This document shows positions 16,995 to 26,556 of a DNA stretch of 64,000 nucleotides, one piece after another. The DNA lies in NCBI RefSeq assembly GCF_036499745.1, contig NZ_DASYDG010000038.1:58866-122865 (forward strand), given 5' to 3'. This DNA comes from Pinirhizobacter sp036499745. GTDB lineage: Bacteria; Pseudomonadota; Gammaproteobacteria; Xanthomonadales; Rhodanobacteraceae. Position numbers and translations under genes: made by a program. The first letter of the stretch is position 1. The number at the start of each line of letters is the position of its first letter. A model generated the notes under the pieces. The model was not told the DNA's origin and searched no databases. It saw nothing but the letters and a program-made list of their open reading frames with translations.

Positions 16995-19900
16995 TCAAGG
17001 CTGCAATCGGATCTGCAGATCGGCGAGATCTTCTGCCGACATTGCAGTTCCCATAAGGCTATGAAGATATTCCAGCAGGTCTTCCTGACGCGGCTGGCCA
17101 AACGCAAGTCGATAGACGGTCAGGCTCCGTTTTAGCCACTCGAGTCTAACAATCTCGCGGCTGAAGGGGAGTATGGGCACGCGGCGTTCGACCTTCACCG
17201 GACCTTCGTAGATCCAGTAGGGAATCAGGTCAGAGTCATTCTTGGCCTCGGTGCGGGCGGCATCGAACATGAGCTGCCAAGGATCACCGTGATCTGTCTG
17301 GCGCCCACGCACCGCTTCGACCTGCCGATGCGCCAGATTGAGGCGAATCGCATGACCTTTGAAGCGATGGATACGCCCCTCGCGCTGCTCGAGATCGACA
17401 GGATTTCCAGGTAAATTCCAGTGGTAGAGTCGATAGCAATAAGGGTGAAAGTCGAGGCCTTCCTGTCCGACGGAAGTTGTGGCTAGCACAAACGGTCGGA
17501 ACGGTGAGTTGAAGGCGTCGCGAACGCTGGAGAGGCGTGCGGCCCCACCTTCCTCGTCTTTGTAGTCGGCCAAGCGCATGGCGAAGCGCCCGCGCATCTG
17601 AAACTTGTTGATCACGAGTTTTTTACCGTCGACCGTCGGATCCTCGACATCGATCTGCGAAGGGCGGATGGCCAACGCCTCCGAGATTGCCTTGCTGATT
17701 CCAACGATGCGATCGGCGGCTGGCTTGTCGCCCAAACCCTCGGCGTCGAGCAGATAGTGGACATACTCGTCGAGAACGGCCTGAAGGTTGTGCTCAACGC
17801 CGTAACTGAGCACCTGGCGCCAATAGCGCTCATCTTCGTCCTTGCGGAGGAGAGCGACGGCATCATGCTGGTTGAAAAGCGTGCGGAAGCCCCAGGAGAT
17901 TTGGTTCGCCGCCTTCAGCAAGCGATGATCGTCCCAATCGAGATCGGGGGCAATCCTGTGCAGGGCGCGCAGCGCGCAGACTGCGGGGCTACCAAGAGCG
18001 ACATCGACCAGGAGGTCAATCAGCGTGTCTGGTACGGGGCCAAAGCTGCGTTCGCTCGTCACGGTCCGCAGTTCGGCGACATGCTCCTTGAAGCCCTCCT
18101 CGTTGCCGAGCAGCGCGAGGCCGTAAGGCGAGTTGACCCAGGCGACAGAGCTGGCCTTTGCCATGGCGTCGATGACGGCCGGGGCAGCCCATTCCCAATC
18201 ACGACCGTCGGCAGTGTCGCCTGACCGCTCGGCGAGTGCGGAGACGCTTTTGCGCAAGCGGTCGGCGACGGCTTTGCGCATGGCTTCGACCGACAGGTCC
18301 TCGTCCGACGCCCCAAAGATCGCGAGAGGGTCGGCAAGCCGCGCCAAGGTCGGCGACGGATAGACCAGGTGCATCGCGCGCATAGCGACAAGTCGTCCCT
18401 GATTTTGCCGAAATTGGATCGGGCGTGGGCGAACATGACCGAAATATCGCTGCCCCGAAGCGCCGACGCCCATACGGCGCTCAGCCTCGTAGGACAGGAT
18501 TGCCGCGATCGCATCGGGCACCATCGACCAGGATGAGAAGATCAAAGCCTTGGTCAGCGGCGGTCCGGAACGCGCGGGACCGTAATAGGGCAGAGATGGC
18601 GGGATCCACAGATGTTGATCGAGACCATCGCCGAACACGTCATTCATCACGCCGCGCATCCGTCCGTTGGCGGGTTCAAGCGGCTCGTAGGCGTCGAGCT
18701 GGTCATGATCGAGCATGGCGGACCGTGCGCTTTCGAGCGCCGCGCACAGATTGGGCGCCGGCTTGTCGAGCTGATTTTTCAAAAGCCGCTTGAGCGCATA
18801 GTCGCGCATGAAGTTGAGGAGGTAGGGCGCGGACTTCCAGTATTCGGTGATCTCTGGCGCATCAAGGGCGCGCGCAACGTTCGACACTGCTGCGGCCTGG
18901 CGCAGATCAGATGGCAGGATCGTGATGGCCATCGGCGGCTCGCTCACCATTGAGTCGCGCTCGATGGTGCTGGCCACGCGTTCGGTGCGCGCCATTACCT
19001 TGCGCAGCCGATCCTCGACGACATGGCGCGCGCCGATGGCCTCGTTGCGCGCGCCGGGCAGCGCATGAAGGAAGCCGCGAAACTCGCGCATTTCGCGTTC
19101 CAGCGTCTTGGCTACGTCGGGACCGTTGGTCCGACCGTAGAGGAAGGACAAGGTCTCCAGAAAATCACGGTAATGCTCACTGTCATCGGGTTCGTCACCC
19201 GACAAGGTCAGCATCCGGTAGGGTGTGGCGGAGAGCAGCAGCGTGCGCGCGGCATGACCTTTGCCGTCCGAGTAGTCGAACAGCTCGCGAGCCAAATCAG
19301 CAGCCGGGGTTTCGCCGTGGAGCAAGTCGCGAAACCGTTGAAACTCATCCATGATGATGAGGTCGGGTTTCAGGGCGTCGATGCAGGCGTGGGAGAGCTT
19401 GCCGCGAAGACGACCGATCAAGGCATTGCGCCGCCGGTTCAGCTCTTGAGGATAGGTCTCATGGCGACGCGGGAAGAGGTCGCATACCGCCTCCAGTTCC
19501 GTGAACAGCTCGGCATCTTTTTCGACGTCGCGGCGGAAGCGATCGATGATCCGCTGGTCGACACCATCTAGGGACAGCTCGCGGACGGCGGCATTCCAGC
19601 CATCAACACCGGCGGACACCTGAAGCAGATTGTGCAGGCCGCGCGGCCGCGACACGCGGTGTTCGAGCATCCGCAGCAGCAAGGCGCGTTCCTGTGTAAC
19701 GCCTGTGGTCGAGCGCAGGTCAAAGGTCGTGCCCGGTGTCAGGCTGATGAAGTTGACCTTGTTGGCGTCGAGCCCCTGATCGCCCCGGACCTGGAGCGGT
19801 ATAAGGGTCATGCGGGTCGGCAACGCCAGCTCGCGTCGGCCAAGCACGTTGAGGCGATTGATGTTCTGAGCCGCAATCGCCTGATTGGAACAGATGTAGA

Positions 19901-20123
19901 GGATATCGATCCGGTCAGTGCTGTCCCAAAGTTTCTCGATGGTGCGGGCGATGACACCGCGCGCGACCATGGTTTTGCCAAGGCCCACTTCGTCCGCGAC
20001 AAGGAATTGCCTGACGGGATCCTGCTCGCCGTAAAACCGGTCAAACACATAATCGACTGTACGACGCTGAAAGGCCTTGAGCGGAGCGAGGGCAGCTTCG
20101 GCTTCAAACCGGTTATCCGCCAT
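16995..20123 (-). CDS. SNF2/DEAD-like superfamily 2 helicase (last gene of five-gene operon)
   Basis: A 1042-residue SF2 helicase/translocase. The N-terminal RecA domain has an ATP-binding segment QFLVADEVGLGKTM (Walker A near 44-51), motif II as DEFQ near residue 259 (LIIMDEFQRFRDLL), and motif III as LLLSATPYRM near 300. The second RecA domain has ATTSVGQEGLDFHPYC and the motif VI loop QREGRIHRFKGH near 916. A long insert of about 450 residues separates the two halves. Helicases of this build accompany nucleases in several phage-defence systems. It overlaps the PLD gene by 11 bases, so it should be co-translated with it. The target could be DNA or RNA; the sequence does not say which. Confidence 0.85.
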   Translation of the reverse strand: MADNRFEAEAALAPLKAFQRRTVDYVFDRFYGEQDPVRQFLVADEVGLGKTMVARGVIARTIEKLWDSTDRIDILYICSNQAIAAQNINRLNVLGRRELALPTRMTLIPLQVRGDQGLDANKVNFISLTPGTTFDLRSTTGVTQERALLLRMLEHRVSRPRGLHNLLQVSAGVDGWNAAVRELSLDGVDQRIIDRFRRDVEKDAELFTELEAVCDLFPRRHETYPQELNRRRNALIGRLRGKLSHACIDALKPDLIIMDEFQRFRDLLHGETPAADLARELFDYSDGKGHAARTLLLSATPYRMLTLSGDEPDDSEHYRDFLETLSFLYGRTNGPDVAKTLEREMREFRGFLHALPGARNEAIGARHVVEDRLRKVMARTERVASTIERDSMVSEPPMAITILPSDLRQAAAVSNVARALDAPEITEYWKSAPYLLNFMRDYALKRLLKNQLDKPAPNLCAALESARSAMLDHDQLDAYEPLEPANGRMRGVMNDVFGDGLDQHLWIPPSLPYYGPARSGPPLTKALIFSSWSMVPDAIAAILSYEAERRMGVGASGQRYFGHVRPRPIQFRQNQGRLVAMRAMHLVYPSPTLARLADPLAIFGASDEDLSVEAMRKAVADRLRKSVSALAERSGDTADGRDWEWAAPAVIDAMAKASSVAWVNSPYGLALLGNEEGFKEHVAELRTVTSERSFGPVPDTLIDLLVDVALGSPAVCALRALHRIAPDLDWDDHRLLKAANQISWGFRTLFNQHDAVALLRKDEDERYWRQVLSYGVEHNLQAVLDEYVHYLLDAEGLGDKPAADRIVGISKAISEALAIRPSQIDVEDPTVDGKKLVINKFQMRGRFAMRLADYKDEEGGAARLSSVRDAFNSPFRPFVLATTSVGQEGLDFHPYCYRLYHWNLPGNPVDLEQREGRIHRFKGHAIRLNLAHRQVEAVRGRQTDHGDPWQLMFDAARTEAKNDSDLIPYWIYEGPVKVERRVPILPFSREIVRLEWLKRSLTVYRLAFGQPRQEDLLEYLHSLMGTAMSAEDLADLQIRLQP

Positions 20124-21969
20124 GGCTGAGGCTCAAATCATGGAGGGCAATGCGGAAAGCATCCCAAAGGGTTCGGAAATCACTGGGTATCGGATCGGCA
20201 CCGGTATCGTTGCCGGCCTCCAATCGCGTCATCAGGCGTTCGATCGCATGAAGTCTTTCGCCTCCACGACATAAGGCGCGGACCATATCTTCCAGGAGCG
20301 GCGCGTCGTCGGTGGCACTGGCCCAAGCCATGCTGCCGGAACCCTCCTGCGCCGCCAAGGCCGCGCCGAATGGATCGCCGAGTTCTGACAATAGGAGCCG
20401 CAGATAGCGGAAGAACGCATCTCGGCTGTCGATCACCCAGCGAAGAATGGCGGCATGGCGTTCGGGCGGGAGGCCTTCCATCACCAGACTGGTGCTGAAC
20501 AGGGCTGACACCTGGGCACTGTTTGCGGTCAACCGAAAGCCCAGAAAGCGGGTGAGGTCAACGATCGGCATCGCACCGAGATCGACGGCCGTGCCTGCGC
20601 GAAGGGCACTCAGAACATCACTGGCGTGGCCGTCTCCCCGGGTGATAGGCCAAACCTGCAGCGAGGCGATGCCGACAAGCGGCAACGGCTCCGTGGGAAT
20701 GAGCCAGACGCGCCACGGGTGCGCGTCGCCGTCAATGCTCTCGATCCGCTCACAGCGCAGGCGCAATCCACCGCGGCACAAGACGCGGCGTGCGTCGTCG
20801 AGCCGGTCCTCTGCGGCGATGGTGGCGGGATCGATGGGTTCAAGCTCGCTGGCAACGAAGGTGCGGGTGAGGCGCCCAAAGCCCTTCTCGCCCATGATCT
20901 GCTCGACGCTGCCGACCTTCGATCGCTTGCCTCTGAGCGAGACGAAGAGCTCCACATTGTTCCCCGACAGAAGGGCGGGACGCGTCGCGTTGCCAGACCC
21001 AATCGTCAGGATAGTGTCCCAGCCCGTCTCGGCGATGAACGCCTTGGCGTGTAGTCCCTGCAGCGCGCCGGTGGAAACCTCCTCGCCGTCTTCGGTGGCG
21101 GCCATTTCGTCGAGGACGGAAACGCGTTCAAAAGCGTCCAGCGTGGCGCTGTCGACGCCAGCCAATTGATCCGGGCGGCTGATGATAACGGGCTTTTCTG
21201 CTGTCGGCAGCCCGCTGAGCAGGTTGAGCGCACTGGTATCGCAAAAGGGCGAGATGACGCCCAGTCGCGCGCAGGACGCAGGCTGCCAGATTTTGCCGCC
21301 GAACCCGTTGATCGCGAAGCTGACCTCATCGAATGGGTCGGGTACGGTCCACCGGGCGCGCCGAATGTCTTCGGCAACCTCAGCGGTCAGTGTGCGCGCA
21401 TCGCTGGAGATGCCGGCGACGGCGAGGTCTGGCAGTCGGCTCAGAAGATCGAACAGCGGCCGGTTGTTCGCATCGGGGCGGCGCGTCAGCTCGCCGTCGA
21501 GGCGTAGCGAAATGTCCCAGGAACGATCTCGCGTAAGGTTGCGCGATAGCACCAGCAGCCGCAGGAGCGTCGGATCTTCGGCGCGCGTCGGACGATAGCG
21601 GAGAGCCCAGAGCTTGGGATGGAATGCACCCTCGCGCGGTGCGGCGACTTCGACAATGATGCGTTCGAGCAGAGAGCAGAGCCGTGAATGAGGGCGGCTT
21701 TGAGCATGAAGATGCCCTGCATCGGCATAGATGACGAGGCGTCCAGCGATCCGCTCGGCGCCTTCGAGCAGCGCCAGCGGGTGGGTGAGAATGTCGTCGC
21801 GATTTTCAGCCGCGAACAGGGCGAGGCTGACGGGTGCGGCGAGCGCGGTTTCGAAATCGAGCGAGAATGTCGTCGCGATCGCCGCGTCGAAGACATAGCC
21901 CGGAGGGGGCTGAAGGCTGTCGCCGTAGAGAACGCGGGTTTCCGGATCGAGCGTCGTTCTATTCAGCAC
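20113..21969 (-). CDS. Phospholipase D-like (HKD) nuclease-family protein
   Basis: A protein of about 618 residues with two HKD-type half sites. The first is FHPKLWAL near residue 118, with LSRNLTRDRSWD about 25 residues later. The second is LHAKAFIAE near 308, with IGSGNATRP downstream. In bacterial defence this fold is generally a nuclease rather than a lipase. No ATG fits the beginning; a GTG at 21969 (or a TTG at 21975) starts it within the end of the DUF6361 gene, and GGGA lies upstream. There is no signal peptide or membrane segment. The close packing with the helicase gene points to a joint helicase-nuclease function. Confidence 0.8.
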   Translation of the reverse strand: MLNRTTLDPETRVLYGDSLQPPPGYVFDAAIATTFSLDFETALAAPVSLALFAAENRDDILTHPLALLEGAERIAGRLVIYADAGHLHAQSRPHSRLCSLLERIIVEVAAPREGAFHPKLWALRYRPTRAEDPTLLRLLVLSRNLTRDRSWDISLRLDGELTRRPDANNRPLFDLLSRLPDLAVAGISSDARTLTAEVAEDIRRARWTVPDPFDEVSFAINGFGGKIWQPASCARLGVISPFCDTSALNLLSGLPTAEKPVIISRPDQLAGVDSATLDAFERVSVLDEMAATEDGEEVSTGALQGLHAKAFIAETGWDTILTIGSGNATRPALLSGNNVELFVSLRGKRSKVGSVEQIMGEKGFGRLTRTFVASELEPIDPATIAAEDRLDDARRVLCRGGLRLRCERIESIDGDAHPWRVWLIPTEPLPLVGIASLQVWPITRGDGHASDVLSALRAGTAVDLGAMPIVDLTRFLGFRLTANSAQVSALFSTSLVMEGLPPERHAAILRWVIDSRDAFFRYLRLLLSELGDPFGAALAAQEGSGSMAWASATDDAPLLEDMVRALCRGGERLHAIERLMTRLEAGNDTGADPIPSDFRTLWDAFRIALHDLSLSHGG

Positions 21970-23143
21970 TGGCAAGATCCCGCAGGTGCGACTTGGCTTG
22001 CGCCCATCGGAAGGTCAGCGGCTCGACACCAGAAGCGCCTGTCCAACGGTCTCGCACGGCTCGGTTGGCAAATCGGGACTGGTTTGTTTTCAGGTGCCGC
22101 TCGCGATCCTGCACAAGACGGGCGGCCGGTGTCAGCGCACCGTCTAGGACGCTGCCTGCGGTCAACAGGCCAAGCCATTCGGTGACGAAGCGTTTGGCGG
22201 CGGGCCGGATGCTGTGTGCGGGATGAACGATCGCCGCCCAGAAGGCATCGAGTGACCAAGCCCGGATCGCTGCCATGTCCAGGCTGGATTGCCATTCGGC
22301 AAACCGCATCTCGTATTTTTCGATCCATTCGGCCCGATCGCGCAGCCGACTGAGCAGCAAGTTGTAGAGCAGTGAGGCGCCGTGCATCACGCTGGAGAAT
22401 ATCGCGCCATGGCTGACCAATGTGCGGGCGTCGTCAGGGAAATCGGCAAGATGGGGGTGCTCCCAGATGTTGTCGCATTCAGCTTGCCTGGACCCGCTTC
22501 GCGCTAAAAACGCCAAGAGGCTGTGCGGTTGGTGGGCGATGAGCCGGTCGATGATGAACTGGGCCTCGTCGAGCGAGAGCTTGAACTGCGTAAGGTCGAG
22601 CAGGTCGGTGGGACGCCTTGGTAGCGTCGGCGTCCAGATCTGAAGGGCTTGGGCCTCGGACGCGGAATCCTCGCTTTCGCGGACACGAGGCCGCGCGCGT
22701 TGGAGATGGCGCATGGAGGAAAAGAGGTTGTCGGTTGAGCCCGGGAAGAGACGGATGCCCCATGTGCCAAGCCCGGCCCAGTAGACCGAACTGGGCAGTC
22801 TCTGGAGGTCCGCACCCGCATCCCTGCCAATGATGCCGTTGGACTCGCCGCTGGCCTTGAGCGCGTTGGCGAGCCGGTTTTCGAGGGCGCGCGCTTCGCG
22901 CGCGAGCTGGTCCGCCCCGGCCGATGATCCTTCGAGCATCTGGAACAACCAAGGGATGAACAACATGTAGCGCAGCCGGGTTTGGATCGTGCTGGTGCCC
23001 GGGAAAAGGTGATCGGCGATCGAATCGCGGATGCCGCCCAGGCCCAGTTCGTCGCGGGTTTCCCGCTCCTGGAATAGCGCCATGATCCGCTGCGCGCGCT
23101 GGCGCTCGGCTTCATCGAAATCAATCCAGGCAAGTGAAGACAT
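21959..23143 (-). CDS. DUF6361 family protein
   Basis: A 394-residue protein whose start (MSSLAWIDFDEAERQRAQRI) and following GIRDSIADHLFPGTSTIQTRLRY-type segment match the DUF6361 family as I know it. The biochemical role of that family is not known to me. Members turn up beside helicase and PLD genes, as here. It is mostly helical with no membrane segment, and no catalytic motif is evident. The ATG at 23143 follows AAGGG at good spacing. It overlaps the PLD gene start and lies 14 bases after the UvrD-like gene, in the middle of the operon. Confidence 0.7.
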   Translation of the reverse strand: MSSLAWIDFDEAERQRAQRIMALFQERETRDELGLGGIRDSIADHLFPGTSTIQTRLRYMLFIPWLFQMLEGSSAGADQLAREARALENRLANALKASGESNGIIGRDAGADLQRLPSSVYWAGLGTWGIRLFPGSTDNLFSSMRHLQRARPRVRESEDSASEAQALQIWTPTLPRRPTDLLDLTQFKLSLDEAQFIIDRLIAHQPHSLLAFLARSGSRQAECDNIWEHPHLADFPDDARTLVSHGAIFSSVMHGASLLYNLLLSRLRDRAEWIEKYEMRFAEWQSSLDMAAIRAWSLDAFWAAIVHPAHSIRPAAKRFVTEWLGLLTAGSVLDGALTPAARLVQDRERHLKTNQSRFANRAVRDRWTGASGVEPLTFRWAQAKSHLRDLASAE

Positions 23144-23157
23144 TGACTACCCTTCTC

Positions 23158-26100
23158 CTAGCCGACGATGGCCGCTGGCGTTGCTTCAACCGCAATGATC
23201 TGACCTGTTGTGACGAACACGATCAGACCGCGTCTGCTGCCTGTCATATCGAGATAGGCCCGCACTTGCGCGCGGTAGTCGCTGAGAGTTTCGGTTGTTG
23301 GCTGCACATCGCTTTTCCAGTCGACGACAACGTCGGGCTTACCCGCGTTGTCGAAACTGGTGGCGTCAGCGACTCCCACGGTCACCTGCTCGACGCAGTC
23401 AAGGTCCACCGCTGCATACACGGCCAGTTCGGGCACCAACGTCTGACGCAGCTCCGCGATCTCGGGGAGCGCCAATGTGCGGACGACGCATCCGGAAAGC
23501 TCGTCTGGAGAAAGGCCCTGCGAAGGGTCTGCCATGATAGGCCGGCCGATCTCGACAATGAGCTCCTGTGCGCGTTCGCTGAGTGCTCCGGCATCGTCAG
23601 GCGTCTCGCCGGTCAGGATTTCTTCCAGCAGCTTATGCAGGATCAGGCCCCTTTCGCGGCCGCCCTGAACATTGGGGCGCACCGCCTCGTCGGGCTGACC
23701 GGCCTCCGACGCTGCCCAGATTTCAACCGCTTCCGGGGTCAAAACCGGTCCATCGGCGCTTTCGTCGCGGCTTGGTGCAAGCCAGATCAGGCGACGCTGG
23801 CGCGCTACGATCGATGCCGCTTCAGCGGCAAAGTCATCGCGGGTCTGATCGTTGGCCTCGCCGCCTGCGGCAAGGTCGAGCTCGGGCGGCAAATGCGAGA
23901 GGTCGAGCGCCGGCAGTTCGGCAAGCGAAAGATCCAGAAGCGAAATCCATGCCGACTTCGATTGCGCCGCGTCGAGGCGTGGAAGCACCAGAAGCTCGCG
24001 GGCGCGAGTTGCTGCGACATACCACAAGCGAATGCGCTCGCGGTTGAGTTCGGCCTTCTCAGCCTCCCGCGCAGCGTCATAGCCAACGGGCTTCACCCCA
24101 AACACCGGGCAGTAGAAGGTATCGCTGTCGCGGTCGGTCACCGCGCTTTCGGGCGCCATGATGCCGGTCATCGTGTTGATCGGGACGACGATCGGCCATT
24201 CAAGGCCCTTGGCCGCGTGCATCGTGTAGAGCGCCACGGCCTCTTCCTGAGCATCGGGCCGTCCCTCGATCGCGCGGGCCTCATCGGTCCACGCCGCTGT
24301 CATCGTCTCGGCGAAAGCGCACAGACCGCGAACAGCAAAGGACGTGGTCAGGCTGAGATAGAGATCGACGTTGGCAAGCGCGCGCTCTGCATGGCCGCGA
24401 TGGCGTTCCAGCAAGATGGGGCGGACCCGCAGCGCGCCCACCGCTTGCGACAACAGATCGTGCGGTGTGGTGCTGTTGGTTTGACGATAGAGCGCCTGTA
24501 GCGTTTCAATGGTCGAGCGGGCCAGCGGATGCCCAATATGCTCCACCTCAACGCCGAGATCGAGCCGGGGCAGCCGTTCGGGATCGTCTTCGGCACGAGG
24601 AAGCGCCCAGATGACGTCGAGCAGTTCCTCTTCGGTCAGACCGACGAGCGGGCCGCGCAGCAAGGCCCCGAGGGCGAGCGTATCTCGGCGGTCGGCGAGA
24701 ACACGCGTCAGCGCGATCAGATCCTGGATCTCTTGGCGGCGGAACAGGCCTTTACCTGCTTGTGTGGCGACCGGGATGCGGTGGCGCTCGAGCGCCTCTT
24801 CGTATCGCCAAAGATCACTGCCAGTGGGCGCGAGCAACGCAATGTCGCCTGGCCTGCAACGTCGACTGGCGCCGGAGCGACGATCGAGGATCATCTCACT
24901 GCTAATCAGCCGGGCGCACATTTGGGCGATCGCGTCGGCTTCACCGTCGCGCTGTTGCTCGGCTGAGGCCTTGCCGTTCTCGTCGGCAACAGCGATGTCG
25001 AGAGCAGCAACACAAAGCGCCTCGCCGCGATCGGCGTGAAAAGGGTCGAGCGCCGTGAAGCCGGGTTGTCCCTCGCTCGAAAGCAGCGCCTTGAAGCGGT
25101 CGTTCACATAGGTCAGGATCGGCGCGCAGGAACGGAAATTGGTGGAGATCGCCAGGACGCTGTCAGGGTCCTGCGCGAGATAGGCATCGCGCGCCCGGAC
25201 ATAGGCGCTGACATCGGCGCCGCGGAAGCGATAAATCGCCTGCTTGGGATCGCCGACGAGGAAGAGCGCTCCGGGACGGATGATGAATGCGCTCCAGTCC
25301 GCGCTCGCGACCCCGGCCGGCGGATCGCCGCAGAGGCGCCAGAAGATTTCCGTCTGAAGCGGGTCTGTATCCTGAAACTCGTCGACAAGGACGTGGCCGA
25401 AGCGGGCGGCGAGGGACCGTCGGACATCGTCGTGATCGCGCAAAAGATCGCGCGCCGCGAAGATCAGATCATCGAAATCAAGCTGGGCGGCCGAACGCTT
25501 GTAGTCCCGGAAACGGGCCAGCACAGACTGCACCTGAGCGATGAGGTCGCACAGGACGCGACTGGCGACGTTCTGGACCAATTCCTGCCAGGTTTGGCAG
25601 CACGCTGCGTAATGCGCGTCCGCCGCGATATTTAGCCGCTCGCCTTCGGTCTTGGCGAAGCCTTCGCGCTTGGCGGCTTCGACCCATTTGCCTTTTTTCT
25701 TGTAGACAAGGAACGAGCCGGCTTTGGTGCAGAGGTCGGGATGCGGCGGCGTAACCAGAAGTCGCACCAAGCCGGCTGGCGTTTCGACGACCGGCCCGCT
25801 GTCCAGCTCTGCGGCCATTCCGGCGAAGCGCTCGGCGAGCAACGCGGTTTCTCCCTCCACCGCTGGCGCGGTGCGGATGAACTCCATCAGACCCTCGACG
25901 GCGTGATGGAAAGCGCCCAAGTGCGGGGCCAGGACGCTGACCGGCGCCGCGGAGACGGTCCTGCGTTTGCGCAGGTTGGCGACGATCTTGTGGATCAAGC
26001 CCACGGTTTCGCCGGGATTGTGCAGCACCATTTCCTCGATGATGCCGCCTCCACCACCCGAAAGCTGTTCGCGCAGCCACGTTTCGACGATTTCGATGAA

Positions 26101-26556
26101 TGCGAGATCGGCCTGGTTGCGGTCCATTACGCTCGCGCCGGGATCGATGTCTGCCTCGACCGGGTAGGGTTTGATCAGCCGCTGGCAGAAGCCATGGATT
26201 GTCGAGCAGGTGATCTCGTCGATAACCGATGCTGCGGCCGCAAGGTTCCGGCTGTGGTTGGCTGACAAGCCGTCAGGAAAAGCAGTGCGCAGTTCAGTCG
26301 GAATTGTGCCGGCCGCGAGGTCGGCGACGAACTCGCGAGCGCGGATCAGCAGCTCGCTTGCTGCCAGTTCTGTAAAGGTGACGGCTGCGATCGACTTGGG
26401 CGCGATGCCCTCTGCGAGCATAGCGGCGATGCGGCCGGCTATCACGGCGGTTTTGCCGGAGCCTGCGCCGGCTTCGACCAGGATCGAGCGGTCGTGGACG
26501 CCGATGGCGGTGCGGCGGGCGGCGTCATCGGGCAGTGTCTTGGTAGCAGCGGTCAT
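23158..26556 (-). CDS. AddA/RecB-like UvrD helicase with C-terminal nuclease domain
   Basis: An SF1A helicase-nuclease of about 1132 residues, built like AddA. Walker A is EAGAGSGKT near 29-36. Motif II is VDEFQDTDP near 392, motif III VGDPKQAIYRFRG near 432, motif IV ISTNFRS, motif V MHAAKGLEW near 779 and motif VI WYVAATRARELL. A C-terminal PD-(D/E)XK site reads VVDWKSDV near 1080, with a downstream YRAQVRAYL helix. Such enzymes unwind and degrade DNA from ends. The ATG at 26556 follows GGGAGG and overlaps the stop of the AddB-like gene (TGATG), so the two are coupled and probably form a heterodimer. It is encoded in a defence operon, not at a housekeeping recombination locus. Confidence 0.9.
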   Translation of the reverse strand: MTAATKTLPDDAARRTAIGVHDRSILVEAGAGSGKTAVIAGRIAAMLAEGIAPKSIAAVTFTELAASELLIRAREFVADLAAGTIPTELRTAFPDGLSANHSRNLAAAASVIDEITCSTIHGFCQRLIKPYPVEADIDPGASVMDRNQADLAFIEIVETWLREQLSGGGGGIIEEMVLHNPGETVGLIHKIVANLRKRRTVSAAPVSVLAPHLGAFHHAVEGLMEFIRTAPAVEGETALLAERFAGMAAELDSGPVVETPAGLVRLLVTPPHPDLCTKAGSFLVYKKKGKWVEAAKREGFAKTEGERLNIAADAHYAACCQTWQELVQNVASRVLCDLIAQVQSVLARFRDYKRSAAQLDFDDLIFAARDLLRDHDDVRRSLAARFGHVLVDEFQDTDPLQTEIFWRLCGDPPAGVASADWSAFIIRPGALFLVGDPKQAIYRFRGADVSAYVRARDAYLAQDPDSVLAISTNFRSCAPILTYVNDRFKALLSSEGQPGFTALDPFHADRGEALCVAALDIAVADENGKASAEQQRDGEADAIAQMCARLISSEMILDRRSGASRRCRPGDIALLAPTGSDLWRYEEALERHRIPVATQAGKGLFRRQEIQDLIALTRVLADRRDTLALGALLRGPLVGLTEEELLDVIWALPRAEDDPERLPRLDLGVEVEHIGHPLARSTIETLQALYRQTNSTTPHDLLSQAVGALRVRPILLERHRGHAERALANVDLYLSLTTSFAVRGLCAFAETMTAAWTDEARAIEGRPDAQEEAVALYTMHAAKGLEWPIVVPINTMTGIMAPESAVTDRDSDTFYCPVFGVKPVGYDAAREAEKAELNRERIRLWYVAATRARELLVLPRLDAAQSKSAWISLLDLSLAELPALDLSHLPPELDLAAGGEANDQTRDDFAAEAASIVARQRRLIWLAPSRDESADGPVLTPEAVEIWAASEAGQPDEAVRPNVQGGRERGLILHKLLEEILTGETPDDAGALSERAQELIVEIGRPIMADPSQGLSPDELSGCVVRTLALPEIAELRQTLVPELAVYAAVDLDCVEQVTVGVADATSFDNAGKPDVVVDWKSDVQPTTETLSDYRAQVRAYLDMTGSRRGLIVFVTTGQIIAVEATPAAIVG